The notes under the pieces: generated by a model | The model's database searches: none | Told to the model about the DNA's origin: nothing | Seen by the model: the letters and a program-made list of their open reading frames with translations, nothing else | Program-made: the position numbers and the translations under genes | Shown here: positions 21,595 through 33,900 of the stretch, one piece after another | Position numbering within the stretch: position 1 is the stretch's first letter | Layout: each line of letters starts with the position of its first letter | Assembly (NCBI GenBank): GCA_963971225.1 | Contig: OZ020269.1 | Coordinates: 79,770,450-79,834,449 of the forward strand | DNA length: 64,000 nucleotides | Source of the DNA: Melieria omissa | Lineage: Eukaryota > Arthropoda > Insecta > Diptera > Ulidiidae | Direction: 5' to 3'

Positions 21595-24500
21595 CTACGT
21601 CAAAAAGTTGTAAGCAACTGTTGAAAATTCCTGAATTAAACTAAAACGATTTTTAAAATTTTTTGCGTAGAACTTTGAATCCATCTACCAGGAATCTTTG
21701 AAAATTATTTGTTTTATTTTCACTCTGAGCACATTTTTGAAAAATGCAAATATAGAACAAAACTCAATTCACAATTCATTGCATTGAATAATTTGTTTAT
21801 GCCAAAAATATTTAAATAAAGTAAGTGGACTTTTTTTAGACTTCGGTGTTATCATTAAGGCCAGCGCCAGGTTTAGACATTCTGTTTTTGTTTATTTTTT
21901 TTTTTCAAAGAAGGAGTAGATTGGTTGTCAAAAACTCTTTTGGTGTAAATGTTTTATTGTTTGAACATGCAAAAAAAATTTTTGTCCGCTGTGTTTCAAA
22001 ATGGCCTCCCTATCGCGGCGTGAAGTTGGGGTTCATTTTGCATGGTTCCCAGCGTGCAGTTCGCAAATCTCGTCAGTGAAAAGTAATGAAAATTCCGGAA
22101 ATGGTGGCATAAGTCGGAAAATGGTATTTTTTGGGTACGCTCATTGTTATACTTGCTTATACGTACTTTTTTTGTTTGTTTAACGATGTGCCTCAAAATG
22201 GTCCAGTTTACGCGAACCCATCTGAAGAGTGTGTGTGCCAATTTTTATTAAATTCGATTCATAAGTTTACGAGTAATGATGGGAACCGATGGAAAAACAC
22301 TAACTTTTCAGGAAGGCGCTGGCCTTAAGAAATATCATTCAATATTGTGACAAATTTCAAGTATACTTTGGATTTCTGTAGGTGGAGCTGGATTCAGTCC
22401 TCTTCAACATTTTCCATTACATCCAAGTCGGACTGTGCCCGTTTCTCTGGAACACATAAATACAATTTCCGAAAGCCACATTCAAAAACTTCTTTCTCGC
22501 TGTGCACACTTCAATTTGGCTACAATTTGCGAAAATTTGATTATTCCGTTGCTTCGTGTTTATTTAGTTTATTTTCTTTTGGCAGCGGCCATTCGGCAGT
22601 GCGCTGCCGGCACTCTTTTCACACCAACGAAAGTAAGATGAATGTCCTTTCTTATCTTCGGACATTGTGGCTTCACTCGTTAACTGTCAAGCTGTGTTAC
22701 CGACAAAAATTGTTGTTGCGGTTGTTGCTGCAATGCCCCGAAAGCATTCGTTTTGCGTCTTCCGCCTCGAGTTGAGTCCATTGCCGCAGGCGGAGATCTT
22801 AGCCGCTCGCTCGCCTTTTGTCGGGCATGACGTCCGAAAGTTTAAGAACCGGGCCAGCGTTGCTGTCGCGCGACCACTGCCCCAGCCACTGTCAGCGACT
22901 GCCACTTTGACAGCATCTTAACTAATATCATACCCGATTTCCTGTGGTTTACGGCTTTCCACTGTCAGTGGCGCCGTGCAAGGTGTTGACTATCTGCCTT
23001 CTGACGGGGGTTGGCTTCGGTACGGTTCGATTGCCCGGCTCGGTGGTCGAAGGTGGCCGAGCTGTCGGCGGTGACGTTGTAAATAATACCTTCCGGGGAG
23101 CGGAAAGCTTTCGCCTTGAAAGGGGATGTTATAAAAAGTGAAATACATCGAATGGTCATTATTTAAATTGATATAAATGATATTCGTATTAGAGGTTATT
23201 GCGTGTGTGTGTGTATTTGTATGTCAGTGGATGTGTGTGTGTGTGTGGCGCTGTGCGAGCTTAGTTCGGCACATGGTTGGGAGAGTGATTTGGGGATAAT
23301 TGATGGCAGTGACAACGGTTTATTTGCACTTAAGATTGTTTCACTTATATACAGATTTTCGCAGCCATATTAATTGAATTGAGGCAAGACACAACCAATC
23401 AAAGGACCGGCAGTAGGTGATAAGTAAATTCAACTAGCGTGAAGTTTTGAGAACGTTCAACGATTTGCTTGTTTAAAGAGCGAACAAAACTTTGGGCAAA
23501 AAGTAATGTGGCTGGGACATTATTTCGCATTCTTCGCCAACATTCCGGGCGCCTTGCAAACGTCTTAATAAAATTTCCTATTTGCCATGGCCCAAGTTCG
23601 GCTACAAAAATGGCGAATTTTAACAACTACACAACCAAGCAAGCAGCCAGCAAATGGCGAAGAACTCGCACAGGAAGTGCTCTGGTTTTCGCTGCTTCTG
23701 TTACTGCCGCTGCTTTTATCATAAAGGAAAATGTTCTTGCGTTCGTACTTTGCTCATAAGGAATTATTAAAGAAAAAACAATAAAAGTCAGCCGTCTGGC
23801 GGCGCAAGGCAGCAAGGCACCACTGCAGGATGGAGAGCGAAGCAGCAGCAAAAGATGAAATTATCGCTGCCGGTTGCAACAGCACTGCGGCAGCTTTGTT
23901 GTGCCATGATCCTTCCCGTCATTATCATTAGCTGCATTTGTGTGCAGCTGCCGGCTGCTGCAATGTTTGTGCATATTTTGCGTGCGAGTGTGTGTGTGTG
24001 TTTCTATGCAGCCTGCTTGCAAGATATAAATTCAGACAAACATGTGAACACTAACGGAATTCACAAGCAGCATCGAGAGCCCCATGCCGAAGTTCACTAA
24101 CTAAACAATAACAAAGCTGCTAGGGCGGTGGTGTGCCGCATTTTAATTGGCAGCAACAACTGAAATTTTTTAATAGCTTTCGGGCACTTGAAAATATTTC
24201 GAAAAATATGCCACCTAAATGCAAAACTATTTTTTAAACAAATTTTGAATTTTTGAACACGAAAATGAAAATAATTTTTTTTAAAGAAACGTTTTCGAGT
24301 AATGTTAAAAAAAAAACAGTTTTCTTCCTCTTAATTTAATTATGAGCACATATTCGTATCTCGAAAACGAAGTGGCCCAATGTAAAGAAATAAATACATT
24401 ATCCTTTACAACGATATACGGATTGTACAAATCAACGAAAGATGAATGAATGAAAAATTAAAAATGATATGTTTCGTGTTGAGTGGTGTAAGCGATAAGC

Positions 24501-26255
24501 AAGAAAACGTTCATAAAATTATTTTCAGTTCATAATATTTTTGTACAATAAATAGATAGTGTATGTACATAGTTTGAAAGTGTGTATCAAACCTAGTAAC
24601 TCGACAGCGTAAAGTTTGATATAGGCGACCGAGATGCAAAATCGACAATAAACGACGAGTCCAATCGACTCTTCGACTCTGCCATGCATTACTAAAAGGC
24701 GCAGAAAAAGCCAGTAGACTAAGACTACGTCTGTAACAGTCCGGCATTCTTAACCCGCCGCCGTCAGCATCTTCGAATTGCGTTTTTCACTCTGCAAAAA
24801 GAACTTAAAAGTCATGCGGGGACACGTGCGCGCCCCTTCTCTTTCTTTGCTACTTCTTTGTTAGTTCATATGGAAATTACATTTTTTGCATTGCAGAGCG
24901 CTACGAAATTGCGGCACAGCATGACCGGAGGGGAAGGTTTCTAAATTTCTCAGTTTCTCCAAAAACTAGACATGCCACAACGAACAACAACGTATATATT
25001 TTTGCAAAATTAGTCCCCTGATATTTTCAAATGTCACATCACTGCCAAATCTTAGTAAAAAGCGGCACTCAGTTTACATTTTTTGAGAAATGTTGAAATA
25101 AAAAAGTTTCGAATAAAAATTAAAGACAAATTCCAGTAGTAAGTGGAACAGTGAAACATATAGGGAAGTAATAAACTCTCCTCGGAAGACAATGCCCCCC
25201 TTGAAAGTGCATCAAAGCGTAGGAAGGAGGCAAAAGCAAAGAGCAGTTCGTATTTGTCTTGGTTGTCTTGCTGCGAACGGCTTGGCTGCAAGTTTCTCTG
25301 CAGCACGCGCGCTGCATACGAGATGTGCAAATGTGAGCAGCGGTTGAATTGTGAGGCAGAGAAAGCGGGATTACGTGTGTGCTGGAAGGAGACGGATGTC
25401 TGGCAGCAGCGCAGTCACGAGTCATAAACAAGCGAATGCATTTTCAGTGCACAAAAAACACAAAAGCCGGCAACAGTGCTTCACCGTAATCGCAGCTTAC
25501 GAACTTGGTTATGCACTTGCAGCCGAGACGTGTGGGGGGAGTGTGTTCCACGTATACGGTTGCTTGTAATCGCGTGTGTGCGAAATTCTGGGCCATCTGA
25601 GAAAGCTATTACCATTTCCCTTGTACTTTGCACTTATAGCCTGTTTTTTTTTATTTCCCTTTCAAGGAACAGAAGCTTTGCGCTTCAAATGCCGCCTAAA
25701 AGTATGCCTCAAAACAGTGTGAAGCCGATTGATGAAAATGAATTGATTGAAATTTTTGATTTTATGGACATTTCCTTGAATATTTTTGCATACATTCAGT
25801 TGGATTCAATTTTACAAACGTCTCGTTATGTTTGCAACTCGCAACATTTGCACTAAAATCAGAAATCAGTCGAGAACCACACAGCACACTTTCGTGTTGG
25901 GTTATGGCGCGCACGTTTCTGCCTCCCTGTCCATATGTGTGTAGCGTATTGCAATGTGAATATGTGTTGCTGGAATCTACCAGCCAGGAGAAGCGCCTAG
26001 CAAGCGCTCTGACTACACGATTATTGTGCGGACTATGCATGAAGTTGCAACCGGGGGTGCAAGTTTCAAGCACACTTATTGCGTTTTCATTACGTTTCAT
26101 ATTTAATATTTTTGTTTCTGTAGATTATACTTTTGGGTGCATATTAATGTTACAGTCGATATGAATGGTTTTTGCAATAAATACACTTCCTATGTGTGGC
26201 ACTTAAAAAGCACGAGGGCGCATGTGCACGTATAAAGTTCCGTGTGACTGATAAC
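21595..26255. other. Intergenic, no supported gene
   Basis: I see no conserved domain on either strand. GC-richer patches lie near 22660-23120 and 25150-25600. An AT-rich run lies at 24160-24560. The only distinct sequence is the GT microsatellite at 23202-23247, listed separately. Confidence 0.4.
23202..23247. repeat. GT-rich microsatellite
   Basis: Two GT runs are separated by atttgtatgtcagtggat. Confidence 0.9.
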
Positions 26256-26489
26256 TCTGTGGCCTTAAGGAATAACAGCCAAAGTCGATTTTATGAAGTT
26301 TTCAGGAGAGCACTTTTAATTTTTGAATTTGGCTTTAGATTTAACTTTAGCTATTTCGATTTTTGCGCGTAAAACATTCATTTTATGAGCAAAAGCCATA
26401 GAATTATGTGTAGTAGTACATTTGAATACGATTCAATAACTCAATTTTGTCCTAAATCGACTTTGGCTGTTATTCCTTCCAGCCACAGA
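26256..26489. mobile_element. MITE with 37-bp terminal inverted repeats
   Basis: The left arm (26256-26292, starting tctgtggc and containing ggaataacagccaaagtcga) and the right arm (26453-26489) are inverted copies differing mainly in a 3-base patch. The element is 234 bp with an AT-rich centre and no open frame. I could not identify a convincing target duplication, so the superfamily is open. Confidence 0.75.
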
Positions 26490-26925
26490 ACTAATGTCCG
26501 ACCGAGTATTCGAGTTCGGTGTCACTGTTAGGGCAAGGTTCGATTTCGTATCTGTAATATTTTAACAGTTGAGTGAGAGAGAGTGAAAATATTTATCTGT
26601 GGTGGCTTCTATTAAATTGGAAAAAAGTGACGCCCTGTCTAGAGTTGGCAGCGAGTAAGTTTGCAGTGCAGCTTGTGAAGTTGAATTCTGAATTCCCGCG
26701 GAAAAATTCGCGATACTTTTTAAACAGACCTCTTTAATTCTTGCCGGCTTTTTTAGCCTGACAGATCTGCAGCAACTGAAAAGAATGGTTTACTATAAAT
26801 ATTGAAGGGCTCAGTGACAAAGCTTGCTCAAATTTAAATAAATGCATATTTAAAAGTAAAAGTAAACGAAAAACGAATTTTTATGACTTTACAAGCCTTG
26901 AAGAGTTTCAACATTTGTTTGTGTT

Positions 26926-26975
26926 TAACGCTTAAATGCATGGGGCAATTATTTTCGCCATGCATTTAAGGGTTA
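26926..26975. repeat. Hairpin: near-perfect 18-bp inverted repeat
   Basis: The arm cttaaatgcatgg (26931-26943) has its exact reverse complement at 26958-26970. The pairing extends outward through taac with one mismatch. The loop is 14 bases. Confidence 0.8.
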
Positions 26976-29900
26976 ATTATATATAAATATTTGTATTTAA
27001 TTTCAAATATCTAATATAGTCGCACTAAAAAATTAAATGAATATGAAGGGACAAGACTTTTAAAAAATAAATAACTTAGTAAAGAAAGAATTGTTTGACA
27101 TTTTTACATAAAAAGCTCTACAAATTTAGGTTATAAAGATACAAGATGCATTTTCTAAATATTTAATTTGGATTTAGAATGTTTTTGAGTTGTTTTAATA
27201 CACAATATGCAACTACATAATATCTAACACATTCAGTAAATCCATCGATTTTGAGAATTTATATTACATGTCCGACTGAACTTCATGAAACGATTTCAAG
27301 TCTCGGTTTTGGCCAAAAGTTCGCATTTGATCCAACACTTTTGGTAAAACTGTAAATAAATCAAATTATATGCATCAAAGTATTAGTATACTTCCGGGCG
27401 CACGATGTAGTTTCATGCGAAATTGCGTTCATTTTTCAATATCGACACTGCTGCCGCGGCTGCTGTCGCTGTGTGTGCAGTTGTCAAATTTAATGCAACA
27501 TTTTTCATGCGCAACAAATTTAATTTTCATAAATTTCCTCGTCAACTTTCCCCTACCAGTCCCACAATCTTCTATTCACAAGCGCGTACAGGCGCGAATG
27601 GCTTTCTTAACGGAAATCTGATAGGATTTTCGCATTCGTTGCTTCTTGTTCGCATTTGCTGCTTCTTATATTGTCGCTATTGTTGTTGCCCATATTTACA
27701 TATATACATACATGTATGTTTGTATGTAGATTATAAAAATTCACATTTTCACTTTATTTTTTGCCATTTTATTTATGTTGCTTTTTTATTCCAGCACACG
27801 TTTACCACACTGCACATCCCACACCCCGCAGTCAATTTATTTCACAATCGAGTTTTTGAATTCAACCCTTTAAAATTTGTATTTGCATTTTTTTTGTTTT
27901 GGCAGCTGAGGAAAAGTGGGGAAAAGCTGAAGCCACAAAATATTTCATTCACGCCTCAATTCAACTCTTTACGCTGTCGTTGTTGCTTTCCTAAAGGTAC
28001 GCAGAGCTGCGTACATTCTCGCTCGAACAACGCTCTTACATCAAAAAGTGGGCGTGAGAGCGACAACACATCAATTTGAGTACATCGCCAAACAGGCAGC
28101 TAATGTGCGCGTTTGCGGTGTTGCCTCCCGCCCTACGCTTTTCTGAACTTTTCCGAACACAATTACTGTACACCACACGTACTGAAACACATGTCACACT
28201 GCCTGTTCGAAAATTTCGTCTGCCTTTTTTAAGTAAACTTATAAGATGTTCATCATGTTTTCATTACATCTCCACGAAGTTCGCGTATAGAACGGCCATC
28301 ACCGATCCCTGCAGAAAGAACTCTTCTCCAATATGCTGGAAAAGCAATTAATAACGCTTGCAAAACCCTTCAATATGGTCTCTTATAGTACACTGATCCT
28401 TAAATTGGTTTGATTTGGACTCAATTCTGTCTTCTTCGAGTACACCAAGTAACACTAACCTAAATCTCCCACATGTCCAAATCTCCCACATGTCGAGCTA
28501 CAGAGGATAGTAAGCCCTATGTTTTCTCTTATTATTTATTTTTTTTTATTAATGGTATTAGTACTAGTAACTAGTATTTAGTGGTATTTTTTTCAGTAGC
28601 AAGATTCTGAAGCTGAAGAAGTGATTGATTTTCTACATTTAAAGAGTTTTTAACACAAGTACCCAAAGCCAAAACAAGGGTTAGGTTAGGGGGCTGCCTC
28701 TATAAGAGACACACTCGGAGGTCTATTATGAGGTCCATTGTGATACCACATAACTATTTCACCTAACAACGGTTAGTACGGTGCGAATACGATTCTCTGT
28801 GGAATAATCTTTACTTACAGAAGGTAACAAAAGGTTTCTATGTATTCCCACAAAAATACTTTGGTTTTGTCCAATCAGCTATGCGAATAGTTATTCATTC
28901 TCTTAATTTGGCGAGAAATTCAAAATTATCTGACTGTCCGAATACTGCGCCAGCAGACTGTGTATCGAAGATGGCGTTGATCTGTGTATTTGTAAAAGTG
29001 TGTGGATTCAATATCGAATTTGTAATGCTTCCACGATACACTCCCTATCACTCGTGCTGGTTTCGCTGCAAAACAATATAAATAACTCATTTTGTTGCAG
29101 GTTTACAACACTGCATGCCGCATTTGTTTGCTACATGTTTTTCTTTCCTCCTACTTACATTTTAGCTCATCGCCAAGCACGTCCCCCACTCGCTTTCACT
29201 TCCCAAAGTATGCAAATTTCTCGCTTGTACTCACATGTGTGCGACTCTATGTTTATGTATGGCTGCATATGTGTGTGTGTTGTTGTTGTTGCTGTTGTTG
29301 AAATGTTTGAACACAAAGCGGCGCATAACTTTAAATTGGGGGATAAGTGTTTGAAAAATTGTGGTAATTTATAATGTGTATTTGCTGGCAAAACCAACCG
29401 ACAAACTCAAATAGTGGCCCTCGAAAAATTGTATTTAGTATATTTCCATGTAAAAATGTACCTAAATTGTGTACGGTTACCAAAATTTGCACCATTCAGC
29501 CAAACACAAATAAAAGCTATCGCCGTAGCAGTCGCCCAGTTGGACAGACGAGAAAGTACACATGAGTGTATGAGATGGGCGCACTCATACACACGTCTCT
29601 GTGTACGAACTGATCTGTGCATGTGTACATGTGGGATTATGCCATTACCAAGTAAATTACTGCATGTAAGCAGCATTCCGAGAACAGTCAGCGAGATGAT
29701 GGCCCTGGCAAAGACGATGATGGCGCGAGGACGTCGCTGCTCAGAAAGCAATGCACGAAGAGCAACAAAGAAGAAAGCCGAAATTCGCATCCTTATGGCC
29801 GCACTCGCACACAAAAGAAGCTGTGTAAATGATTCGCACGGACGGCTATTTGTGATTGTCTGATTGTGCCACTGTCGGGTGCACTGACAATGGCACAAAG

Positions 29901-30327
29901 TCATATCGTAAAAGTTCGATTACGTTTATGGATACACCGAAACCGTCCGCATTCTGTGCTTCGCTTTTTCAAAAAAGAAAAACATATTCCAGCGACAAAA
30001 GGGACAGACACCCACACGGGGTGGCATGAAGTGGTGCGAAAACACACGGACCCACCTACAAATTTGTACATATTTAGAATGTATGTGTGTGTGTGTCTGT
30101 GGCTACCCAACAGCACAGCGTAAGGTTCGCAACCGAGATATCGTTTTATTTGCGATTTTATGGTAATTTTTCTCATTGTGTTTTATATAAATTTGTTGAA
30201 TTTTATGTGCATATGTCTTGCGCAAATATCTTTAAATATGACATATAAATAACATAACAATTTTGAATTAACGCCAAAACCGAGCGTTTTAAGTGAGCGA
30301 CTTTATACACAGGCGAACTGAAAGTAG
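26976..30327. other. Intergenic, no supported gene
   Basis: AT-rich DNA with GC-richer patches near 27370-28160 and 28900-30130, and GT/CA runs near 29265-29280 and 30080-30098. The 218-codon frame at 27423-28079 is Phe/Cys-rich, reads through T-rich DNA and has no recognisable domain. Confidence 0.4.
28678..28800. repeat. Interspersed repeat with GGTTAGGTTAG-type start
   Basis: The segment begins gggttaggttagggggctgc and continues with ggtccattgtgataccaca. Its style is that of short dispersed repeats I associate with dipteran genomes. No second copy was found in this window, so the assignment rests on memory of similar repeats. Confidence 0.3.
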
Positions 30328-30733
30328 TAGCAGAGACCTCTTTCGACCGACAAAACCGACCGAGGAAGGTTCTTCGCAAAATTTTCAGCCCTGTTCGTAT
30401 TGGCGACGAATATCGTATACGAAGCAACAACGATCTGTATGAGCTGTTCAAAGACATGGACGTAGCTCAGTGAATTAACATCCAGTGACTACGCTGGCTA
30501 GGCCATGTCGCCCATATGAACGATGAAGCTCCTGTGAAAAAGGGTTCGATGCGGTAGTTGGAGGTCGACGGCGTAGAGGGAGACCGTGTCTCCGGTGGAA
30601 GAACCAAGTTGAGGATGCCCTAACTTCTCTTGGTGTGACAAACTGGAGAAAGCGCGCGCAAAGCAAAGGCGTTTGGGAAGAACTTTTGCGGCAGGCCGTA
30701 ACCCGATAACAGGTTGTTATGGCTAGTTAAGTA
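30328..30733 (+). mobile_element. 3' tail of a non-LTR retrotransposon, decayed
   Basis: The copy starts agagacctctttcgaccgac and continues as gaggaaggttcttcgcaaaa. Conceptual reading gives EYRIRSNNDLYELFKDMDVAQ, a stop, then LRWLGHVAHMND, with more stops. It ends in aacaggttgttatggctagt. Compared with the copy at 62270-63655 it lacks about 100 bases between the cgacaaaac and gaggaagg blocks. Confidence 0.8.
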
Positions 30734-30935
30734 AGATCTTTTCTAAGGTCCTTTACCGAAAGGATAGTATAATTTCTCATTAAAAATAACATGTTTTCCT
30801 TTTGTTTCAAGGGTACTCCTTTTTTAGTTAAATTTTGAACATTAAAAATTAATTCGTAAATATGGTTGCCTGGTTGACTGTAATTATTTTCTCACGATTT
30901 GTAAATATTTGTGTATTTATGTTGGTTTGTCTTTT

Positions 30936-30965
30936 TGAAAGTTGTACGCAAACCCCAAAATATAT
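30936..30965. repeat. Short fragment resembling the 4793 hAT MITE interior
   Basis: The segment gaaagttgtacgcaaacccc is nearly identical to aaaagttgtacgcaaacccc inside the MITE at 4793-4943. No termini are present. It may be a truncated copy. Confidence 0.4.
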
Positions 30966-33900
30966 ATGGCGTATATTCATATCCACGTATATTCATATCA
31001 AATTCGCAGTTCAAAATCAGCCAATTGGCTAAAGATACTCAAGAAGCAGAAGACGTTTTTAAAAAAAACCTATTAATTTTATTCACTTGAACTTTTTGTC
31101 ATTCAAAAACATTTGAAATTTATATCAAACTGCTCTCAAAGAGTGGTTAATATTTATAATCAACAATGTTGCAAAACAGCAAAATGTGACTTTTGCTCAA
31201 AGTATTTCATCACTTTCAGACAAACAGACTCAGTTATTGCATGCGGTGCGAGTTGATGTCTTCCTCAAACACGCTCTCCAACAATTCACACTTTCCCTTA
31301 ATACTTATTATTTATAAAATCAATACGTGCTGCTGTAAAAACTGAGTTCCACAACCTTTGCGCTGTCCTTAACGCTGCATCTGCAGAGCGCTGGTCGACC
31401 AACGGTGGGAGAAAAAGTGATGTTACTTTAACATAAAATTTTTATGATTTACCGCTTTCAATTGCTTATGTACGTAAATGCCCATAACACATATGTACAT
31501 CTACACTGCATATGTGACACATTTGTCGCACTCATTTCGCGCCTACACTCGCCCCCACGCGACACATGCATGTGTGATCTCCTGGCCCGCCGCGCCGCTG
31601 CCTCTCGGTTTTTAATGCGACTGTGCGCTTGAAAGAAAGAAAGAGTCGTCCATAAAAAGCACAAAGTTGCGTTGTTATCCTTCGGCTGGCTGGCGTATGC
31701 TTTCCTGCAGCGACACATGCGTTGCTTTGTTCGTTGTGCTTCGTTTTATTTCAATCTCGCACTCTGGACGCGCTGCAAAGCGCTATCAAGCAGGGCGGCA
31801 TCTTTGCACACTTCCGCTTCCTCGGGCGACAAGTCACAACGCCAGCCTGCTGTGGCGCGTCCTAATGCCGTCTGGGTGGCTTGAATATTTCACAAAGGAC
31901 GCGAGGACACTGCTTGCTGCTGATTCATAATAAATAACCGCCCGCCGGATAAAGCGTCAGCACTGCGGAGCGCGACGTGCCGATTCTTATAAACAGCCGA
32001 CTGCGCTCGCATCAATCTTTCGGCGTGTTTCAATATTTGCGCATAAATATTAATTCCGTGTTATCCCATGTGCCGGTGTTGCCCGGCCGGGTGCCGCTTT
32101 GTTGTCTCTGTCATTCTTGCTTGTTTGTGTTTGTTACACTTAATTTTTGCGATTTGAATCCGGGCGCAATTTATCATTGCTTCAGTGGCTAAAAGTCACG
32201 CGCAACCAGCTCGCATTTTCATACGCAAATCGTGCGCGGCGCTCGCTAACAAAAACCTTCTCGGCGCAGTCCAACAAGACTCATTCATGCTCGATCCATT
32301 GCAACTCGCGCTCGGAACAACTCACGCGAACAATTTCGCAATTTGCCGCCGTGTGCAGCTTAATGTTGTTGCTGTTGAATTCACAACAGCGCCCGATGCA
32401 TTCGTCGATTTCATCTCATTTTGCACTTAATCGGTTTCCAATTGCACTGCCATTCCGTTTCGTTTCGATTCAGTTCGCCGTCAGTGCTCCTCTTCACTCG
32501 CAAAGCATTTTCCATATCATTTCATTTGGCCCCAGCGTGCATGCCGCTTACGTCTGACGTCCACCTACTCTCCTGCGTGTTTCTTTTTTGCTTTTGCAAT
32601 TTGCTTCTTTCGTTCGTATCTTTCGCAGCTCAATCACTGCTGTTTCCATTTCGATTTCCGCTTCCGCACTGAGCCCCTTGAAGTATGCTTTATGAAATAT
32701 GGCATCGATTTAAACAGCGAAATGGCCCCGCTGATGTTTTTATGCGCCGGCATCGATTTGTTTCGCTTCTTGTTGCGGCGCTCCGCGTTCGCTCTTTCGC
32801 ACGTCTCGCCCCTCGGTGCGAGCGTTTTATGATCGGTTTTATTTGCTCGTCCCACACTGGCGGCGTGTTAATCAAATTAAGTGCATGCTAATGGTGCGCA
32901 CACACTCGCCGCCGCCGCCCCCGGCTCCGGTCGCCGTGCGCGCAGGCAGTGCGCTCGCCCGACTGATGAATAATAAATGGCTAATCATAAATACTGCAAA
33001 ATCAGTAGAAAAGAAAACAAACATTGGAGGCGGAACAAGCACAAAGCACAGCGAACAGTACGCAAAGCCAGAACTAAACGAAAACGGAGGCAAATCACAC
33101 ACCAGGAACGTGCACCGAGAGCAAAAAAAAAACCAGTTAAATTGGAAGGAAACAAATGGCAATTTTATACGGCATTGCATCGATATTAATGGAGCGTTCA
33201 ACATCCTCGGGGACGTGCAGGCAAAAGCCAATACGTCACGAATAGTGGAGCGAACCGGTCTGGCTGGAAAAACATTTGTAAACAGTTTTTCTAACATCGG
33301 GCATCCTAAAAAAGTGATAGAATTAAAAAATAAATGTTTGAACTAAAATTTGTATACCAGAAATAAGTGTTTGCTAACAATTTTGAACTAAACGACCAGA
33401 GTTTTTTGCCAATCGAAATGCAATCTTCGGAATTTCATTTCAATGTTAGTCATTAATTATGAAAAATTATATCAATTTTGGACCTGTTACAGCAGTTGAT
33501 CCGTTCGAGGTAATTTGCGGCACATGGCTACAAATCGGCGAACCAACACGAATGAATCGTTCTGTGTCCTCGGTCAAACGGCCAATCACAACAGAAATAT
33601 TTTCGCCAGACTTTATTTGAAATTCTCGCTACGTTGCGAATTCAAATAATCCAACTGCACCAACGCGGTTTCTACTATTTAATTCACTTCTAAGATTGGC
33701 AAAGATTGGCACTTGATTGAGAGTCGATATTTTGAAAAGTTCCGAATGTATTAGATTCAATTCGACTCAATTTGTAATTGCTGTGTCACTGTCTAAAGTG
33801 AAATAAGTGCAGTTTAAAATTTAATATGCAAGCAATCAAACCGGATTTCCAAATGCCATCACGCAAATTGTTCGCCCACCGTCAGCCGCCATAAGTCCCC

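Noticed and set aside
27423..28079. 218-codon open frame
   Set aside because: Phe/Cys/His-rich reading of T-rich DNA with no domain, no hydrophobic pattern typical of a family and no splice context.
32816..33346. 176-codon open frame
   Set aside because: Lys/Asn-rich, spans a GC-rich island and an A-rich run; two frames are open in parallel and neither has a motif.
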